A DNA stretch of 64,000 nucleotides from Burkholderiales bacterium RIFCSPLOWO2_02_FULL_57_36 (GTDB lineage: Bacteria; Pseudomonadota; Gammaproteobacteria; Burkholderiales; Burkholderiaceae_D). The stretch covers positions 310,001 to 374,000 of the forward strand of contig MESE01000001.1 in the NCBI GenBank assembly GCA_001770855.1. The letters run 5' to 3'. The translations under genes and the position numbers were made by a program. Under the pieces are notes generated by a model. The model saw only the letters and a list, made by a program, of their open reading frames with translations. It was not told where the DNA came from and ran no database searches. This document shows, in pieces, positions 17,024-26,700 of this stretch (its first letter is position 1; every line of letters begins with the position of its first letter).

Positions 17024-18277
17024 ATGAATATATATATCGTCGGCGGTGCGGTACGCGATCGGCTGCTCGGTTTGCCGGTGCAAGACCGCGATTACGTGGT
17101 GGTCGGTGCAACACCCGACGAGATGATTGCGCGCGGCTTCACGCCGGTTGGGAAGGATTTTCCGGTATTTCTGCATCCGTTGACGCATGAAGAATATGCA
17201 TTGGCGCGTACCGAACGGAAGACCGCGCCGGGTTATCAGGGCTTCATGTTTCATACGGCGACCGATGTCACGCTTGAGCAGGATTTGGCGCGTCGAGATT
17301 TGACGATCAATGCGATTGCGCAATCCGAAGACGGGGTTCTGGTCGACCCTTTCAGCGGGCAAAAGGATCTGCAATCGAAAATATTCCGGCATGTGTCATC
17401 CGCGTTTGCGGAAGACCCGGTGCGAATTTTACGGGTCGCGCGATTCGCGGCGCGTTTCAGTGATTTCGCCGTGGTGCCGGAAACCAATGCGCTGATGCGG
17501 CAAATGGTCGAGGCCGGCGAGGTCGATGCGCTGGTGCCGGAACGGGTGTGGCAGGAATTGTCGCGGGGATTGATGGAATCGAAACCGTCGCGCATGTTCG
17601 AGGTCCTGCGAGATTGCAATGCTCTGGCACGTATTCTGCCGGAGCTCGACGCATTATGGGGTGTGCCGCAACCCGCACAGCACCATCCGGAAATTGATAC
17701 CGGCGTGCATGTGATGATGGTGATCGATGTCGCTGCGCAGAAAAAACATTCGTTGCCGATCCGCTTCGCCGCATTGATGCACGACCTGGGAAAAGGAGTC
17801 ACTCCTCCGGCGGAATGGCCGCGTCATCATGGGCACGAGGCGCGCGGCGTGGAACTGGTCGATGCGGTATGTGACCGATTGAAAATTCCAAACGACTGTC
17901 GCGGCCTGGCGTTGATGACGGCGCGCGAACACGGCAATGTCAGCCGTGCGCCGGAATTGCGTGCCAACACGATTGTCGCCTTGCTTGAGCGGTGCGATGC
18001 GTTTCGCCGGCCGCAACGATTCATCGACATGCTGCGTGCATCGGAATGCGACCATCTTGGACGTACCGGTTTTTCCGGCCGGCCGTTTCCGCAGGCAGCC
18101 TACCTGGAAGCGGCATTGAAGGTGGCGCAATCGGTCGATGCCGGCGAAATTGCGCAGCGCCATATCGAGCAACCGCAACGGATTCCCGAAGCGATCCGCA
18201 TTGCCCGGATTGAGGCCGTCAAAAGCGCGACCGCAGCGGGTTCCGCCGAAAAGAATCAACGGGATTCGGCGGTTTAG
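17024..18277 (+). CDS. cca: Multifunctional CCA protein (tRNA nucleotidyltransferase with HD domain)
   Basis: Adds and repairs the 3' CCA end of tRNA without a template. 417 residues from the ATG at 17024 (GAGAGG just upstream); the frame is open ten codons further but the N-terminus MNIYIVGGAVRDRLLGL is canonical. Motifs: GGAVRD, the metal-binding RDY pair, RRDLTINAIA, and an HD phosphohydrolase domain with LMHDLGKG and HGHEARG (about residues 225-330). The HD-containing type also has 2',3'-cyclic phosphodiesterase and phosphatase activity. Its last four bases overlap the end of the convergent gene. Confidence 0.97.
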   Translation: MNIYIVGGAVRDRLLGLPVQDRDYVVVGATPDEMIARGFTPVGKDFPVFLHPLTHEEYALARTERKTAPGYQGFMFHTATDVTLEQDLARRDLTINAIAQSEDGVLVDPFSGQKDLQSKIFRHVSSAFAEDPVRILRVARFAARFSDFAVVPETNALMRQMVEAGEVDALVPERVWQELSRGLMESKPSRMFEVLRDCNALARILPELDALWGVPQPAQHHPEIDTGVHVMMVIDVAAQKKHSLPIRFAALMHDLGKGVTPPAEWPRHHGHEARGVELVDAVCDRLKIPNDCRGLALMTAREHGNVSRAPELRANTIVALLERCDAFRRPQRFIDMLRASECDHLGRTGFSGRPFPQAAYLEAALKVAQSVDAGEIAQRHIEQPQRIPEAIRIARIEAVKSATAAGSAEKNQRDSAV

Positions 18278-19410
18278 CGTATGAACCGTCCATCTTTGCC
18301 GATCATCGTCAACTCGACGAATTCGCTGCCGCTATGATCGTTTTCGCCATACGTGATCAGAATGCCACCCAAATCAACGTGCTGCATCGATTCCAATGCG
18401 CGAATGAAACCTTCGCGTGTCAAATTGCGCCCGGCGCGCTGCAAGCCTTCAATCAATACTTTTGCGTTCACATAGCCTTCAATCGCCGGATATGAGATTG
18501 TCGTGCCCGAGGCTTTCGCTGCGATAAGAAATTCCTGCCCGAGCTTGGTCGACATCAGATGCGGTGCGACCGTGACTTGCGACATGATCACGCCTATTCC
18601 CGCAGGCCCCATTTCTTCCACGAATGCACGTGAAGAATTGTTCGATAAGGTCATGATCTGCATCTGGCTGCCTTGAGCACGAATCGCCTTGATTACTTCA
18701 ATTGTATTTTTCGAAGAGCTGATGATCACCAGGGCGCTCGGATTGGCCTTGATGACGGTAGCAGCAGTTGCCGCGACATCCGGTTTGACTCGCGCGAATT
18801 TCGTGATGTTGGTGGGCGTCAGCTTTTGTGCTGCCATTGCCTTATTGAATCCTTCCAACCCATCCTGACCGAAAGCATCGTCGACATGCAGGATGCCGAT
18901 TTTCTTGACGCCGACGGTTGCGAAATGTTCGACGCCCTTTTCCACTTCAGTCTTGTATTTGGCACGGATGTTGAATATCCAGCGGATGGTCGGCTCATGG
19001 AATACCGATGAGCCCGTGCTGGGTGCGAGCAACGGCACCTTGTTCTCGGTGAGGAGCGGTATGATCGCTTTCGTGTGCGGGGTGCCGCGCCCGCCAAACA
19101 GTGCGAATACGCGTTCTTTCTTGATCAGAGTTTCAGCATTGGCAACGGTCAATGCCGGATCGAATTTGTCGTCCAAGGTAAGCAATTCGATCTTGCGTCC
19201 ATGCACGCCGCCATTTTTATTCACGATGGCGAGGTAGGCATTTGCGCCCTCGTTCATCTCTTTGACCGGTGCAGCCACGGTGCCCGTCAGCCCGACGGTT
19301 TGACCGATAAGAATCGTTGAATTGGTGACCCCATCTTCTGCGGCTGCAGTGAGCGTTGTCCATGTAAAGCTCAAGGCCAGGAAAGTTGCTAGCCAATTGT
19401 TGGCGTTCAT
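18274..19410 (-). CDS. Periplasmic amino-acid-type ABC binding protein (LivK family), orphan
   Basis: A 378-residue protein with a signal peptide (about 1-24, cleavage near TAAAED) and the two-lobe type I periplasmic binding fold of the Leu/Ile/Val group: ILIGQTVGLTGTVAAPVKE, GGVHGRKIELLTLDDKFDP and HTKAIIPLLTENKVPLLAPS. No permease or ATPase genes lie beside it, so it either feeds a remote transporter or serves a sensor. It is convergent with cca and overlaps it by four bases, leaving no room for a terminator between them. Ligand unknown. Confidence 0.88.
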   Translation of the reverse strand: MNANNWLATFLALSFTWTTLTAAAEDGVTNSTILIGQTVGLTGTVAAPVKEMNEGANAYLAIVNKNGGVHGRKIELLTLDDKFDPALTVANAETLIKKERVFALFGGRGTPHTKAIIPLLTENKVPLLAPSTGSSVFHEPTIRWIFNIRAKYKTEVEKGVEHFATVGVKKIGILHVDDAFGQDGLEGFNKAMAAQKLTPTNITKFARVKPDVAATAATVIKANPSALVIISSSKNTIEVIKAIRAQGSQMQIMTLSNNSSRAFVEEMGPAGIGVIMSQVTVAPHLMSTKLGQEFLIAAKASGTTISYPAIEGYVNAKVLIEGLQRAGRNLTREGFIRALESMQHVDLGGILITYGENDHSGSEFVELTMIGKDGRFIR

Positions 19411-19636
19411 AGTTTTTTCCTTTTTTTACGTGTAAATGGAACGGTCCTCATTCTTGATGGCAATCCGGAGGCTTGCAAGTGTGGTTATTACTTAACAAAT
19501 TGCGTAACTTCTTCAACTATTATTGAGATATATCAATAATATGTAAGCAGAAAAATCAGCACTGGAAGAGATAGGAAAGATGGCATACAATGAATTTGTG
19601 CAATGCAGCATATGAGTTTATTTGGAAAGGATTGCC

Positions 19637-20347
19637 ATGAACCAGATTGATCAATTTGCGGGTGGATCCGATCGTTATGGTCTTGAACATTGCGATTCCC
19701 GCTCGGAGCAGGACAAATTCGTTGTACGTGTCAAAGAGCTTTCCGAGCGAGATCGTCGGCGATTGCTGATGCATTTTTTGGCGTTGAATGACAATGACCG
19801 GTATCTGCGTTTCGGCTCCATGTTGTCGGATGAGTTAATCACCAAGTATGTACAAATGATTAATTTTTCCCGCGATGCGGTATTCGGCGTTTATGACAAC
19901 GATTTCAAGCTGGTTGGCGTCGGCCATCTTGCGTTTGCGCCGCGCGATGTGCTTCCCATCGTAAGCGACGCGACTACCAAGGAACGGGTCGCCGAATTCG
20001 GCGTATCGGTATCGGCGTCGGCTCGCGGCATCGGCGTTGGTTCGAAATTGTTCGAGCGGGCGGCGATTCATTGCCGCAATGCGGATGTGGATACGCTGTA
20101 CATACATTGCCTGGCATCCAACCAGACAATGATCCATATTGCAAAAAAAGCCGGAATGGAAATTTTCCGCCTGCACGGAGAGGCCGATGCGTACCTGAAG
20201 CTGCGGCCGGCAAATCCTGCGAGCGTGATGCAAGAAGCGGTTGAAGAGCAGGTCGCCAGCTTTGACTACGCGCTCAAGGCCAATGCGCGCGCTGCCACCA
20301 AATGGCTGGAAATCATGTCGTCGCAGCCCAAGAAAGACGATGATTGA
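19637..20347 (+). CDS. GNAT-family N-acetyltransferase
   Basis: A 236-residue protein with one GNAT domain at about residues 30-180. The acetyl-CoA loop is ARGIGVGSKLFERA and the last strand/helix reads YIHCLASNQTMIHIAKKAGM. The ATG at 19637 has GGAAAGG six bases upstream; an in-frame TTG at 19622 lies before that site and is rejected. The C-terminal about 50 residues are helical and lie outside the fold. The LNDNDRYLRFG segment is typical of a proteobacterial GNAT group of unknown substrate. It converges on the Lrp-type regulator with a 26-base gap. Confidence 0.85.
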   Translation: MNQIDQFAGGSDRYGLEHCDSRSEQDKFVVRVKELSERDRRRLLMHFLALNDNDRYLRFGSMLSDELITKYVQMINFSRDAVFGVYDNDFKLVGVGHLAFAPRDVLPIVSDATTKERVAEFGVSVSASARGIGVGSKLFERAAIHCRNADVDTLYIHCLASNQTMIHIAKKAGMEIFRLHGEADAYLKLRPANPASVMQEAVEEQVASFDYALKANARAATKWLEIMSSQPKKDDD

Positions 20348-20373
20348 GACGCTTCAAAGGCAGCATCGGTGAT

Positions 20374-20868
20374 CTATACAAGGGGTAGCGCAGTCGTATC
20401 CTTGATGCGCTGTAGAGCAAAGCTCGATTTCACATCCGATACGGCCGGATGCCGTAATAGCGTCTCCATCATGAAATGAGAAAAATGCTCCATGTCTTCG
20501 ACATGGACGCGTAACAGGAAGTCCATTTCGCCGGTCATTGCATAGCAGGCGACGACTTCCGGCCAGTCCGCGACAGAAGCAGCAAAGCTTGTCCTTGGTG
20601 AACGCATGCCGCCCGCTGCTTGCGAATCGCCATGCTTTTCCAGCCGGACGTTCACATACGCCAACAGTCCCAGTCCGAGCTTGTCCGGGTCAAGCAATGC
20701 GACATATTGCCGGATCACGCCGGCTTGTTCCAGCCGCTTAATGCGCCGCAAACAAGGCGATGGCGACAAACTGACCTTCTCCGCAACTTCCTGATTGCTC
20801 AGGCGCCCCTCCGCCTGCAAAATTGCAAGAATCTTCCGATCCATTTTGTCTAAATTAATTGCAGCCAT
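20374..20868 (-). CDS. Lrp/AsnC-family transcriptional regulator
   Basis: A 164-residue regulator with an N-terminal winged helix-turn-helix (about 5-60; LSNQEVAEKVSLSPSPCLRR is the HTH) and a C-terminal RAM ligand domain (about 67-150; AYVNVRLEKH, VVACYAMTGEMDFLLRVHV). It is divergent from hpd-phhA, which degrade phenylalanine and tyrosine; the Lrp-type PhhR-like activators of this pathway in related bacteria suggest that an aromatic amino acid is the effector. A dyad at 20925-20946 in the shared promoter is a candidate operator. Insertion of several residues (AAGGMRSPRTS) in the RAM domain fits this subgroup. Confidence 0.9.
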   Translation of the reverse strand: MAAINLDKMDRKILAILQAEGRLSNQEVAEKVSLSPSPCLRRIKRLEQAGVIRQYVALLDPDKLGLGLLAYVNVRLEKHGDSQAAGGMRSPRTSFAASVADWPEVVACYAMTGEMDFLLRVHVEDMEHFSHFMMETLLRHPAVSDVKSSFALQRIKDTTALPLV

Positions 20869-20924
20869 AGTTCACCTTTTTTGTGGTCATCGACGCTATA
20901 TTATTGCGTAAAAAAAGAAATACA

Positions 20925-20946
20925 CAGATATATTTGGCATATTCTG
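20925..20946. promoter_or_regulatory. Candidate Lrp-type operator between regulator and hpd
   Basis: CAGATATA...ATATTCTG is an imperfect 22-bp dyad (outer CAGA/TCTG arms exact, AT-rich centre) located 57 bases before the regulator ATG and 49 before hpd. Lrp/AsnC proteins bind AT-rich dyads of this kind. No binding evidence beyond position and symmetry. Confidence 0.35.
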
Positions 20947-20994
20947 CTGCTTATCCGCGTCTATACTGCTTGGATACAAATAATGGAGACTGAC

Positions 20995-22113
20995 ATGGAT
21001 TTTCAGCCATGGGACAACCCGATGGGTACCGACGGTTTCGAGTTCATCGAATATGCCGCGCCCGATCCAAGGGCATTGGGCGCGCTTTTCGAACAAATGG
21101 GTTTTACCGCGATTGCGCGCCATCGGCACAAGGATGTCACCCTGTATCGGCAGGGCGACATCAATTTCATCATCAACGCGGAAAAAGATTCGTTCGCACA
21201 GCGCTTCGCGCGCCAGCACGGTCCGTCGGTGTGCGCGATCGCGATTCGAGTCAAGGATGCCGCATACGCTTACAAGCGAGCGCTGGAGTTGGGCGCATGG
21301 GGATTCGATAATCGGACCGGCCCGATGGAATTGAATATTCCGGCGATCAAGGGCGTCGGCGATTCGCTGGTTTACTTCGTCGATCGTTGGCGCGGCAAGG
21401 ATGGCGCGCACGACGCGGGTACGATCGGCGATATCAGCATCTACGATGTCGACTTTGCGGCGCTTCCCGGCGCCGTTGCGAATCCGAAAGGGCATGGCCT
21501 GACTTACATCGATCACCTGACCCATAATGTGCATCGCGGACGCATGAAGGAATGGGCGGAATTTTATGAAAACCTGTTCAATTTCCGGGAAGTTCGCTAT
21601 TTCGATATCGAGGGAAAACTGACCGGCCTGAAATCGAAGGCAATGACTTCGCCCTGCGGCAAGATTCGCATTCCGATCAATGAGTCTTCCGACGACAAGT
21701 CGCAAATCGCCGAGTATCTCGATCAGTATCACGGGGAAGGCATTCAGCATATCGCGCTCGGCACCGACGATATCTATTCCACGGTCGAGGCGATGAAGGC
21801 GCATCATGTGCTGTTTCAGGACACGATCGACACTTATTACGATCTGGTGGACCGGCGCCTGCCCGACCATGGCGAAAGAGTTGACGAGCTCAAGCGCTTG
21901 CGCATTCTGATCGATGGCAACAGCAATGCGAGCCAGCCAGAACTGTTGCTGCAGATTTTTACGCAAACCGTGATCGGACCAATTTTCTTTGAGATCATTC
22001 AACGCAAAGGCGACCAAGGTTTTGGCGAAGGCAATTTCCGCGCATTGTTCGAATCGATCGAACTCGACCAGATCAAGCGCGGCGCCCTGAAGGACGAGAA
22101 GAGATCCGCTTGA
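20995..22113 (+). CDS. hpd: 4-hydroxyphenylpyruvate dioxygenase
   Basis: Converts 4-hydroxyphenylpyruvate to homogentisate with Fe(II) and O2 in tyrosine breakdown. 372 residues from the ATG at 20995, which has GGAG six bases upstream; the frame is open back to 20881 but no site supports an earlier start. Two VOC-fold halves are present. The iron ligands are in IDHLTHNVHRG (His), GIQHIALGTDDI (His) and GPIFFEIIQRKGDQGFGEGN (Glu), the last being the family signature. phhA starts one base after its stop. Related 4-HPP-like dioxygenases for other keto acids exist, but the phhA linkage favours this role. Confidence 0.96.
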   Translation: MDFQPWDNPMGTDGFEFIEYAAPDPRALGALFEQMGFTAIARHRHKDVTLYRQGDINFIINAEKDSFAQRFARQHGPSVCAIAIRVKDAAYAYKRALELGAWGFDNRTGPMELNIPAIKGVGDSLVYFVDRWRGKDGAHDAGTIGDISIYDVDFAALPGAVANPKGHGLTYIDHLTHNVHRGRMKEWAEFYENLFNFREVRYFDIEGKLTGLKSKAMTSPCGKIRIPINESSDDKSQIAEYLDQYHGEGIQHIALGTDDIYSTVEAMKAHHVLFQDTIDTYYDLVDRRLPDHGERVDELKRLRILIDGNSNASQPELLLQIFTQTVIGPIFFEIIQRKGDQGFGEGNFRALFESIELDQIKRGALKDEKRSA

Positions 22114-22114
22114 T

Positions 22115-23002
22115 ATGGATACCGTCAACATGGCAATCGACCAGGCCGATTTTCTCAGGACGCTTGCAGAAAAGTCCGGGAGCGGGCAACTGCGCGGCGA
22201 TTATGCGTCGGCGGACAGACACTATGTGGTGGCGCAAAACTGGGCCGATTACACGCCGGCCCAACATGCACTATGGCGAAAACTTTATCAACGCCAGGCA
22301 AAGCTGCTGCCGGGCCGCGCATGCGATGTTTTCATCGAAAGCTTGCGCGAACTTGATGCGGCAGACGGCATCCCGCGGTTCGAGCGCACGTCGGAGTTAT
22401 TGTATAAGGCCACGCGCTGGCGCCTGATGGCGGTACCGGGCCTGGTACCGGACCAGACTTTTTTCGAGCATTTGGCAAACCGGCGTTTTCCGGTCACGGT
22501 ATGGTTGCGCGAGCCGCATGAATTCGACTACATCGTCGAGCCGGACGTGTTCCATGATTTTTTCGGCCACGTGCCGCTGCTGTTCAATCCGGTTTTTGCC
22601 GACCACCTGCAGGAGTACGGAAAAGGCGGCTTGAAGGCCTTGCCGCTGGATGGCCTGCAATATCTGGCGCGCCTGTATTGGTATACCGTTGAGTTCGGAC
22701 TGATTCAAAGCCCGCAAGGCTTGCGCGTATATGGCGCCGGCATCCTGTCGTCGGGAGGCGAGATCGAATACTGTTTGACCAGCCCGAAGCCTAACCGGAT
22801 TGCCTTGGACATAGAGCGTGTGATGCGCACCCGCTACAAGATAGATGCCTATCAGGAAACGTATTTCGTGATTCGCGATTTCCAGCAATTGTTCAATGAC
22901 ACCGCACCGGATTTCGCGCCGATATATGCAAAGCTCAAAACATTGAGTACGTTATCGGCCGACTGTTTGTTGCCTGGTGAGCGGAATCTGGGGCCTGATT
23001 GA
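22115..23002 (+). CDS. phhA: Phenylalanine 4-hydroxylase
   Basis: Hydroxylates phenylalanine to tyrosine with tetrahydropterin and O2. 295 residues, the monomeric bacterial type. Iron ligands are H147 and H152 (VFHDFFGHVPLL) and E193 (YWYTVEFGL), which correspond with a constant offset of nine to the ligands known in the Chromobacterium enzyme. The pterin-binding SSGGEIEYCL segment is intact. It is coupled to hpd (GAGAAGAG before its ATG), so phenylalanine is routed through tyrosine to homogentisate once transaminated. A pterin carbinolamine dehydratase (phhB) is not in the window. Confidence 0.97.
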   Translation: MDTVNMAIDQADFLRTLAEKSGSGQLRGDYASADRHYVVAQNWADYTPAQHALWRKLYQRQAKLLPGRACDVFIESLRELDAADGIPRFERTSELLYKATRWRLMAVPGLVPDQTFFEHLANRRFPVTVWLREPHEFDYIVEPDVFHDFFGHVPLLFNPVFADHLQEYGKGGLKALPLDGLQYLARLYWYTVEFGLIQSPQGLRVYGAGILSSGGEIEYCLTSPKPNRIALDIERVMRTRYKIDAYQETYFVIRDFQQLFNDTAPDFAPIYAKLKTLSTLSADCLLPGERNLGPD

Positions 23003-23013
23003 GTGCGTTTTGC

Positions 23014-23053
23014 AAAAAAAAACGGATTCCGAATGTGCTGCCATTGGAATCCG
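23014..23053 (-). terminator. Intrinsic terminator of the EF-hand gene
   Basis: On the minus strand CGGATTCC (23053-23046) pairs with GGAATCCG (23030-23023) and is followed directly by nine T residues (A-run at 23014-23022 on the plus strand). This is a classic rho-independent terminator for the gene at 23151-23528. Confidence 0.8.
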
Positions 23054-23150
23054 CAACTGGAGCCGGTAAAAATCAAAACCGCGACGAGATCCTGATGAGT
23101 AGCCAGCGCATGGTCGTCATGCAATTGCCGCTGCTTTTACATGAGAACCA

Positions 23151-23528
23151 TCAAAAATTCTTGCGAGCCTCGGCACTTTCGTCATTGGCATTCGCTTTGG
23201 TAAGTGCGCCATCGCCGTTATCTTCAGCCTTTTTCTTTCGTACTGATTTTGCCGTGCGCTGCTTGCCGTGCGTCCCCAGCCGATATGCCTGCATTTCTTC
23301 GCGGCTCAGCTTTCCGTCACTATCGGAATCGATTACGTCAAAATGCTTGATCAAGGCCGGATAATGCGCAGCCTCATCGCGCGCGATAAATCCATCTCCA
23401 TTTTTATCGGTGTAGGCGAAATGCCGGTCCATCTTTACAAGCCGGTCTCGCGCTGCACTGGATTGTGCAAACGCAACGCTTGCGATAAGAAAACCGGCAA
23501 TGGCAGTCAATGCCAATTTCGCATGCAT
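23151..23528 (-). CDS. Exported EF-hand calcium-binding protein
   Basis: A 125-residue protein with a signal peptide (about 1-21, cleavage after AFA). Two EF-hand loops are clear: DKNGDGFIARDE and DSDSDGKLSREE, each with the Asp/Asn and terminal Glu ligands; a third, degenerate D-rich loop (EDNGDGALTKAN) lies near the C-terminus after a Lys/Arg-rich linker. Small periplasmic EF-hand proteins of this kind are common in Burkholderiales and of unknown function. It lies opposite to the flanking catabolic genes and has its own terminator, so it is a separate unit. Confidence 0.88.
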   Translation of the reverse strand: MHAKLALTAIAGFLIASVAFAQSSAARDRLVKMDRHFAYTDKNGDGFIARDEAAHYPALIKHFDVIDSDSDGKLSREEMQAYRLGTHGKQRTAKSVRKKKAEDNGDGALTKANANDESAEARKNF

Positions 23529-23788
23529 GTGAAAATCTCCGTGGACAACGACGAGTCAAGTGTAACTACAATGTAACCAAGACCACTCTGCCTCGCCATT
23601 TTATTTACGGGTTGTTACACCTTTTGCGACGAGGACCGCATAGCGGATCTGCTTGAATGTTTTTCGAATAAAACGTGCGCCGCCGCTAACGTGTAAAATA
23701 AATACACAGGCGGCTCACCCACGAAGTGAATCGATCAAAGAGCGAAATCAATGCAACCAAAGACACGATTTTTGGGCCAGGAGATACC

Positions 23789-26700
23789 ATGAATGCGCCG
23801 TTACCACCAAATCAGCAACTGCTGACGAACGATATTTCCCTGAATGACAAATACACGCTGGAGCGCGGCCGCGCATTTCTGACCGGTACCCAAGCGATCA
23901 TTCGCTTGCCGATGCTGCAGCGTCAGCGCGATGTTCTTGCGGGCCTGAATACGGCAGGTTTCATCACCGGCTATCGCGGTTCGCCGTTGGGAAGCGTCGA
24001 TCAGACTGCCGTCAAGGCAAAAAAGCATCTTGATGCGCACCACATCAAATTTCATCCCGGCGTCAACGAGGATCTGGCAGCGACCAGCATCTGGGGTACG
24101 CAACAAGTCAATCTATTTCCAAATGCGCAATACGATGGCGTTTTCTCGATGTGGTACGGTAAAGGACCGGGGGTTGATCGTTGCGGCGACGTATTCAAGC
24201 ACGCGAACATGGCGGGCAGCGCCAGAAACGGCGGTGTGCTGGTATTGGCTGGGGACGATCATGCGGCCAAGTCGTCGACCACCGCGCATCAAAGCGAACA
24301 TATACTGAAAGCATGCGGTATCCCCGTCCTGTACCCATCGTCGGTACAGGAATATCTTGATTACGGATTGCACGGCTGGGCCATGAGCCGTTATACCGGA
24401 TTGTGGGTCGCGATGAAATGCGTGACCGATGTCGTCGAATCCGGCGCTTCGGTCGATCTTGATCCGGATCGCGTGCATATTGCTTTGCCGACCGATTTCG
24501 AATTGCCGTCGGGAGGATTGAACATACGCTGGCCTGATGCCGTGCTCGATCAGGAAGCGCGGATGAATAATTACAAATGGTATGCCGCGCTGGCCTACGC
24601 GCGCGCCAACAAGCTGAACCGGATCATCTGGGACAGCCCGCATGCCCGGATCGGCATCATCACCGCCGGCAAATCGTATCTCGATACGCGTCAGGCACTG
24701 GCCGACCTGGGTATCGACGAATCCATCGCGCGCGATATAGGTATTCGTCTGTACAAGGTCGGCATGACCTGGCCGCTGGAAGCGGAAGGTGTACGCCAGT
24801 TTGCGCAGGGACTTGAGGAAATCCTGGTGGTCGAAGAGAAGCGCCAGATTCTCGAATATCAAGTCAAGGAAGAACTGTACAACTGGCGCGACGATGTGCG
24901 TCCGCGCGTGGTCGGCAAGTTCGACGATACCGGCGAGTGGAGCAATCCGCATCATGAAGGCCACGGCCATTGGCTGCTGCCGGCAACCTATGAGCTAAAT
25001 CCAGCGCAAATCGCGCGTGCGATCGCGACCCGTATTTCAAAATATTTTGCAGGTCATCCGATCGAGCAACGCATCAAGGAACGAGTCGCCTATCTGGAAG
25101 CCAAGGAAGCGGTGCTGAAAGTCAGCGCCAAGCCTGATCCCGAGAAGGACCGGATTCCGCATTTCTGCTCCGGCTGTCCGCACAATACCTCGACCAAGGT
25201 ACCTGAAGGAAGCCGCGCATTGGCCGGTATCGGCTGCCACTACATGGCATTGTGGATGGATCGTGAAACCGCCACGTTTACGCATATGGGCGCGGAAGGC
25301 ACGACCTGGATCGGCCATGCGCCATTTACCAGCGAACAGCATGTGTTCGCCAATCTCGGTGATGGCACTTATTTTCACTCGGGCCTGCTGGCAATCCGTG
25401 CGTCAGTGGCGGCGAAGGTCAACCTTACCTACAAGATCCTGTACAACGATGCGGTTGCGATGACCGGGGGGCAGACGGTTGACGGCCCGCTTGATCCGGC
25501 GATGATTTCGCGCCAGATCGCAGCCGAAGGCGTGAGTCCGATCATCGTCGTCACCGACGAACCGGACAAGTATCCGTCCGGCACCAATTGGGCGCCGGGG
25601 GTAACGATCAGGCATCGCAGCGAACTCGATGCAGTGCAACGCGAGTTGCGTGAGATCAAGGGCGTCTCCGCGATGATCTACGATCAAACCTGTGCATCGG
25701 AAAAGCGGCGTCGCCGCAAGCGCAATGAATATCCGGATCCGGCCAAGCGCGTGGTGATCAACGAAGCGGTGTGCGAAGGCTGCGGAGATTGCAGCGTGCA
25801 ATCGAACTGCCTGTCGGTCGAGCCGCTGGAAACCGAATTCGGACGCAAACGGCAGATCAACCAATCGTCATGCAACAAGGACTTCTCTTGCGTGAATGGT
25901 TTTTGTCCAAGCTTCGTTACTGTGGAAGGCGGACAGATGAAGAAGCCGAAAAAGGCAACGATTGCTCCCATGCCCTCGCATGGGAGCGGCATGGGCGGCA
26001 ACAGCGCCATCGATGACCTTCCCGTTCCCTCGATACCCGATACGACCCAACCCTACGGAATCCTGGTCACCGGCATCGGCGGCACCGGCGTTGTCACCGT
26101 CGGGCAAATTCTCGCAATGGCAGCCCATGTCGAAGGAAAAGGTTGTTCGGTACTCGACATGAGCGGGCTTGCGCAAAAGGGCGGGCCGGTGATGTCGCAT
26201 GTACGCCTGGCAGATCATCCGGACGATATCTATTCGACGCGGGTGGGCACCGGCGCCGCCGATCTTGTTATCGGTTGCGATGTCGTGGTCACCGCCAGCC
26301 GCGACGCATTGTCGCGCATGGGCGAAGGCCGTACACATGCAGCGGTCAATGCAACCGGTACGCCGACAGCGGCGTTCGTCAGGAATCCGGACTGGCAATA
26401 TCCGGGTGCCGCGGCCGAGGCCAACATCCGCACCGCGTGCGGCAGCGATCGCGTGGATTTCATCGATGCCGGCAGGATCGCTACCGCATTGATGGGCGAC
26501 ACCATCGCGACCAATATGTTCATGCTTGGCTATGCGTGGCAAAAGGGCTGGGTGCCGCTGTCGAATGCCGCGATCGTCAAGGCTATCGAATTGAATGGCG
26601 TATCGGTCGATTTCAACAAGCAGGCGTTTGACTGGGGCCGTACCGCCGCACATGATCCGGCTTCGGTTGAGAAATTGGCTCAGGTTACCGCGCCAACCCA

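Noticed and set aside
20896-22131. A 411-codon open frame antisense to hpd
   Set aside because: hpd on the plus strand carries all iron ligands and a ribosome binding site; the antisense frame has no recognisable domain.
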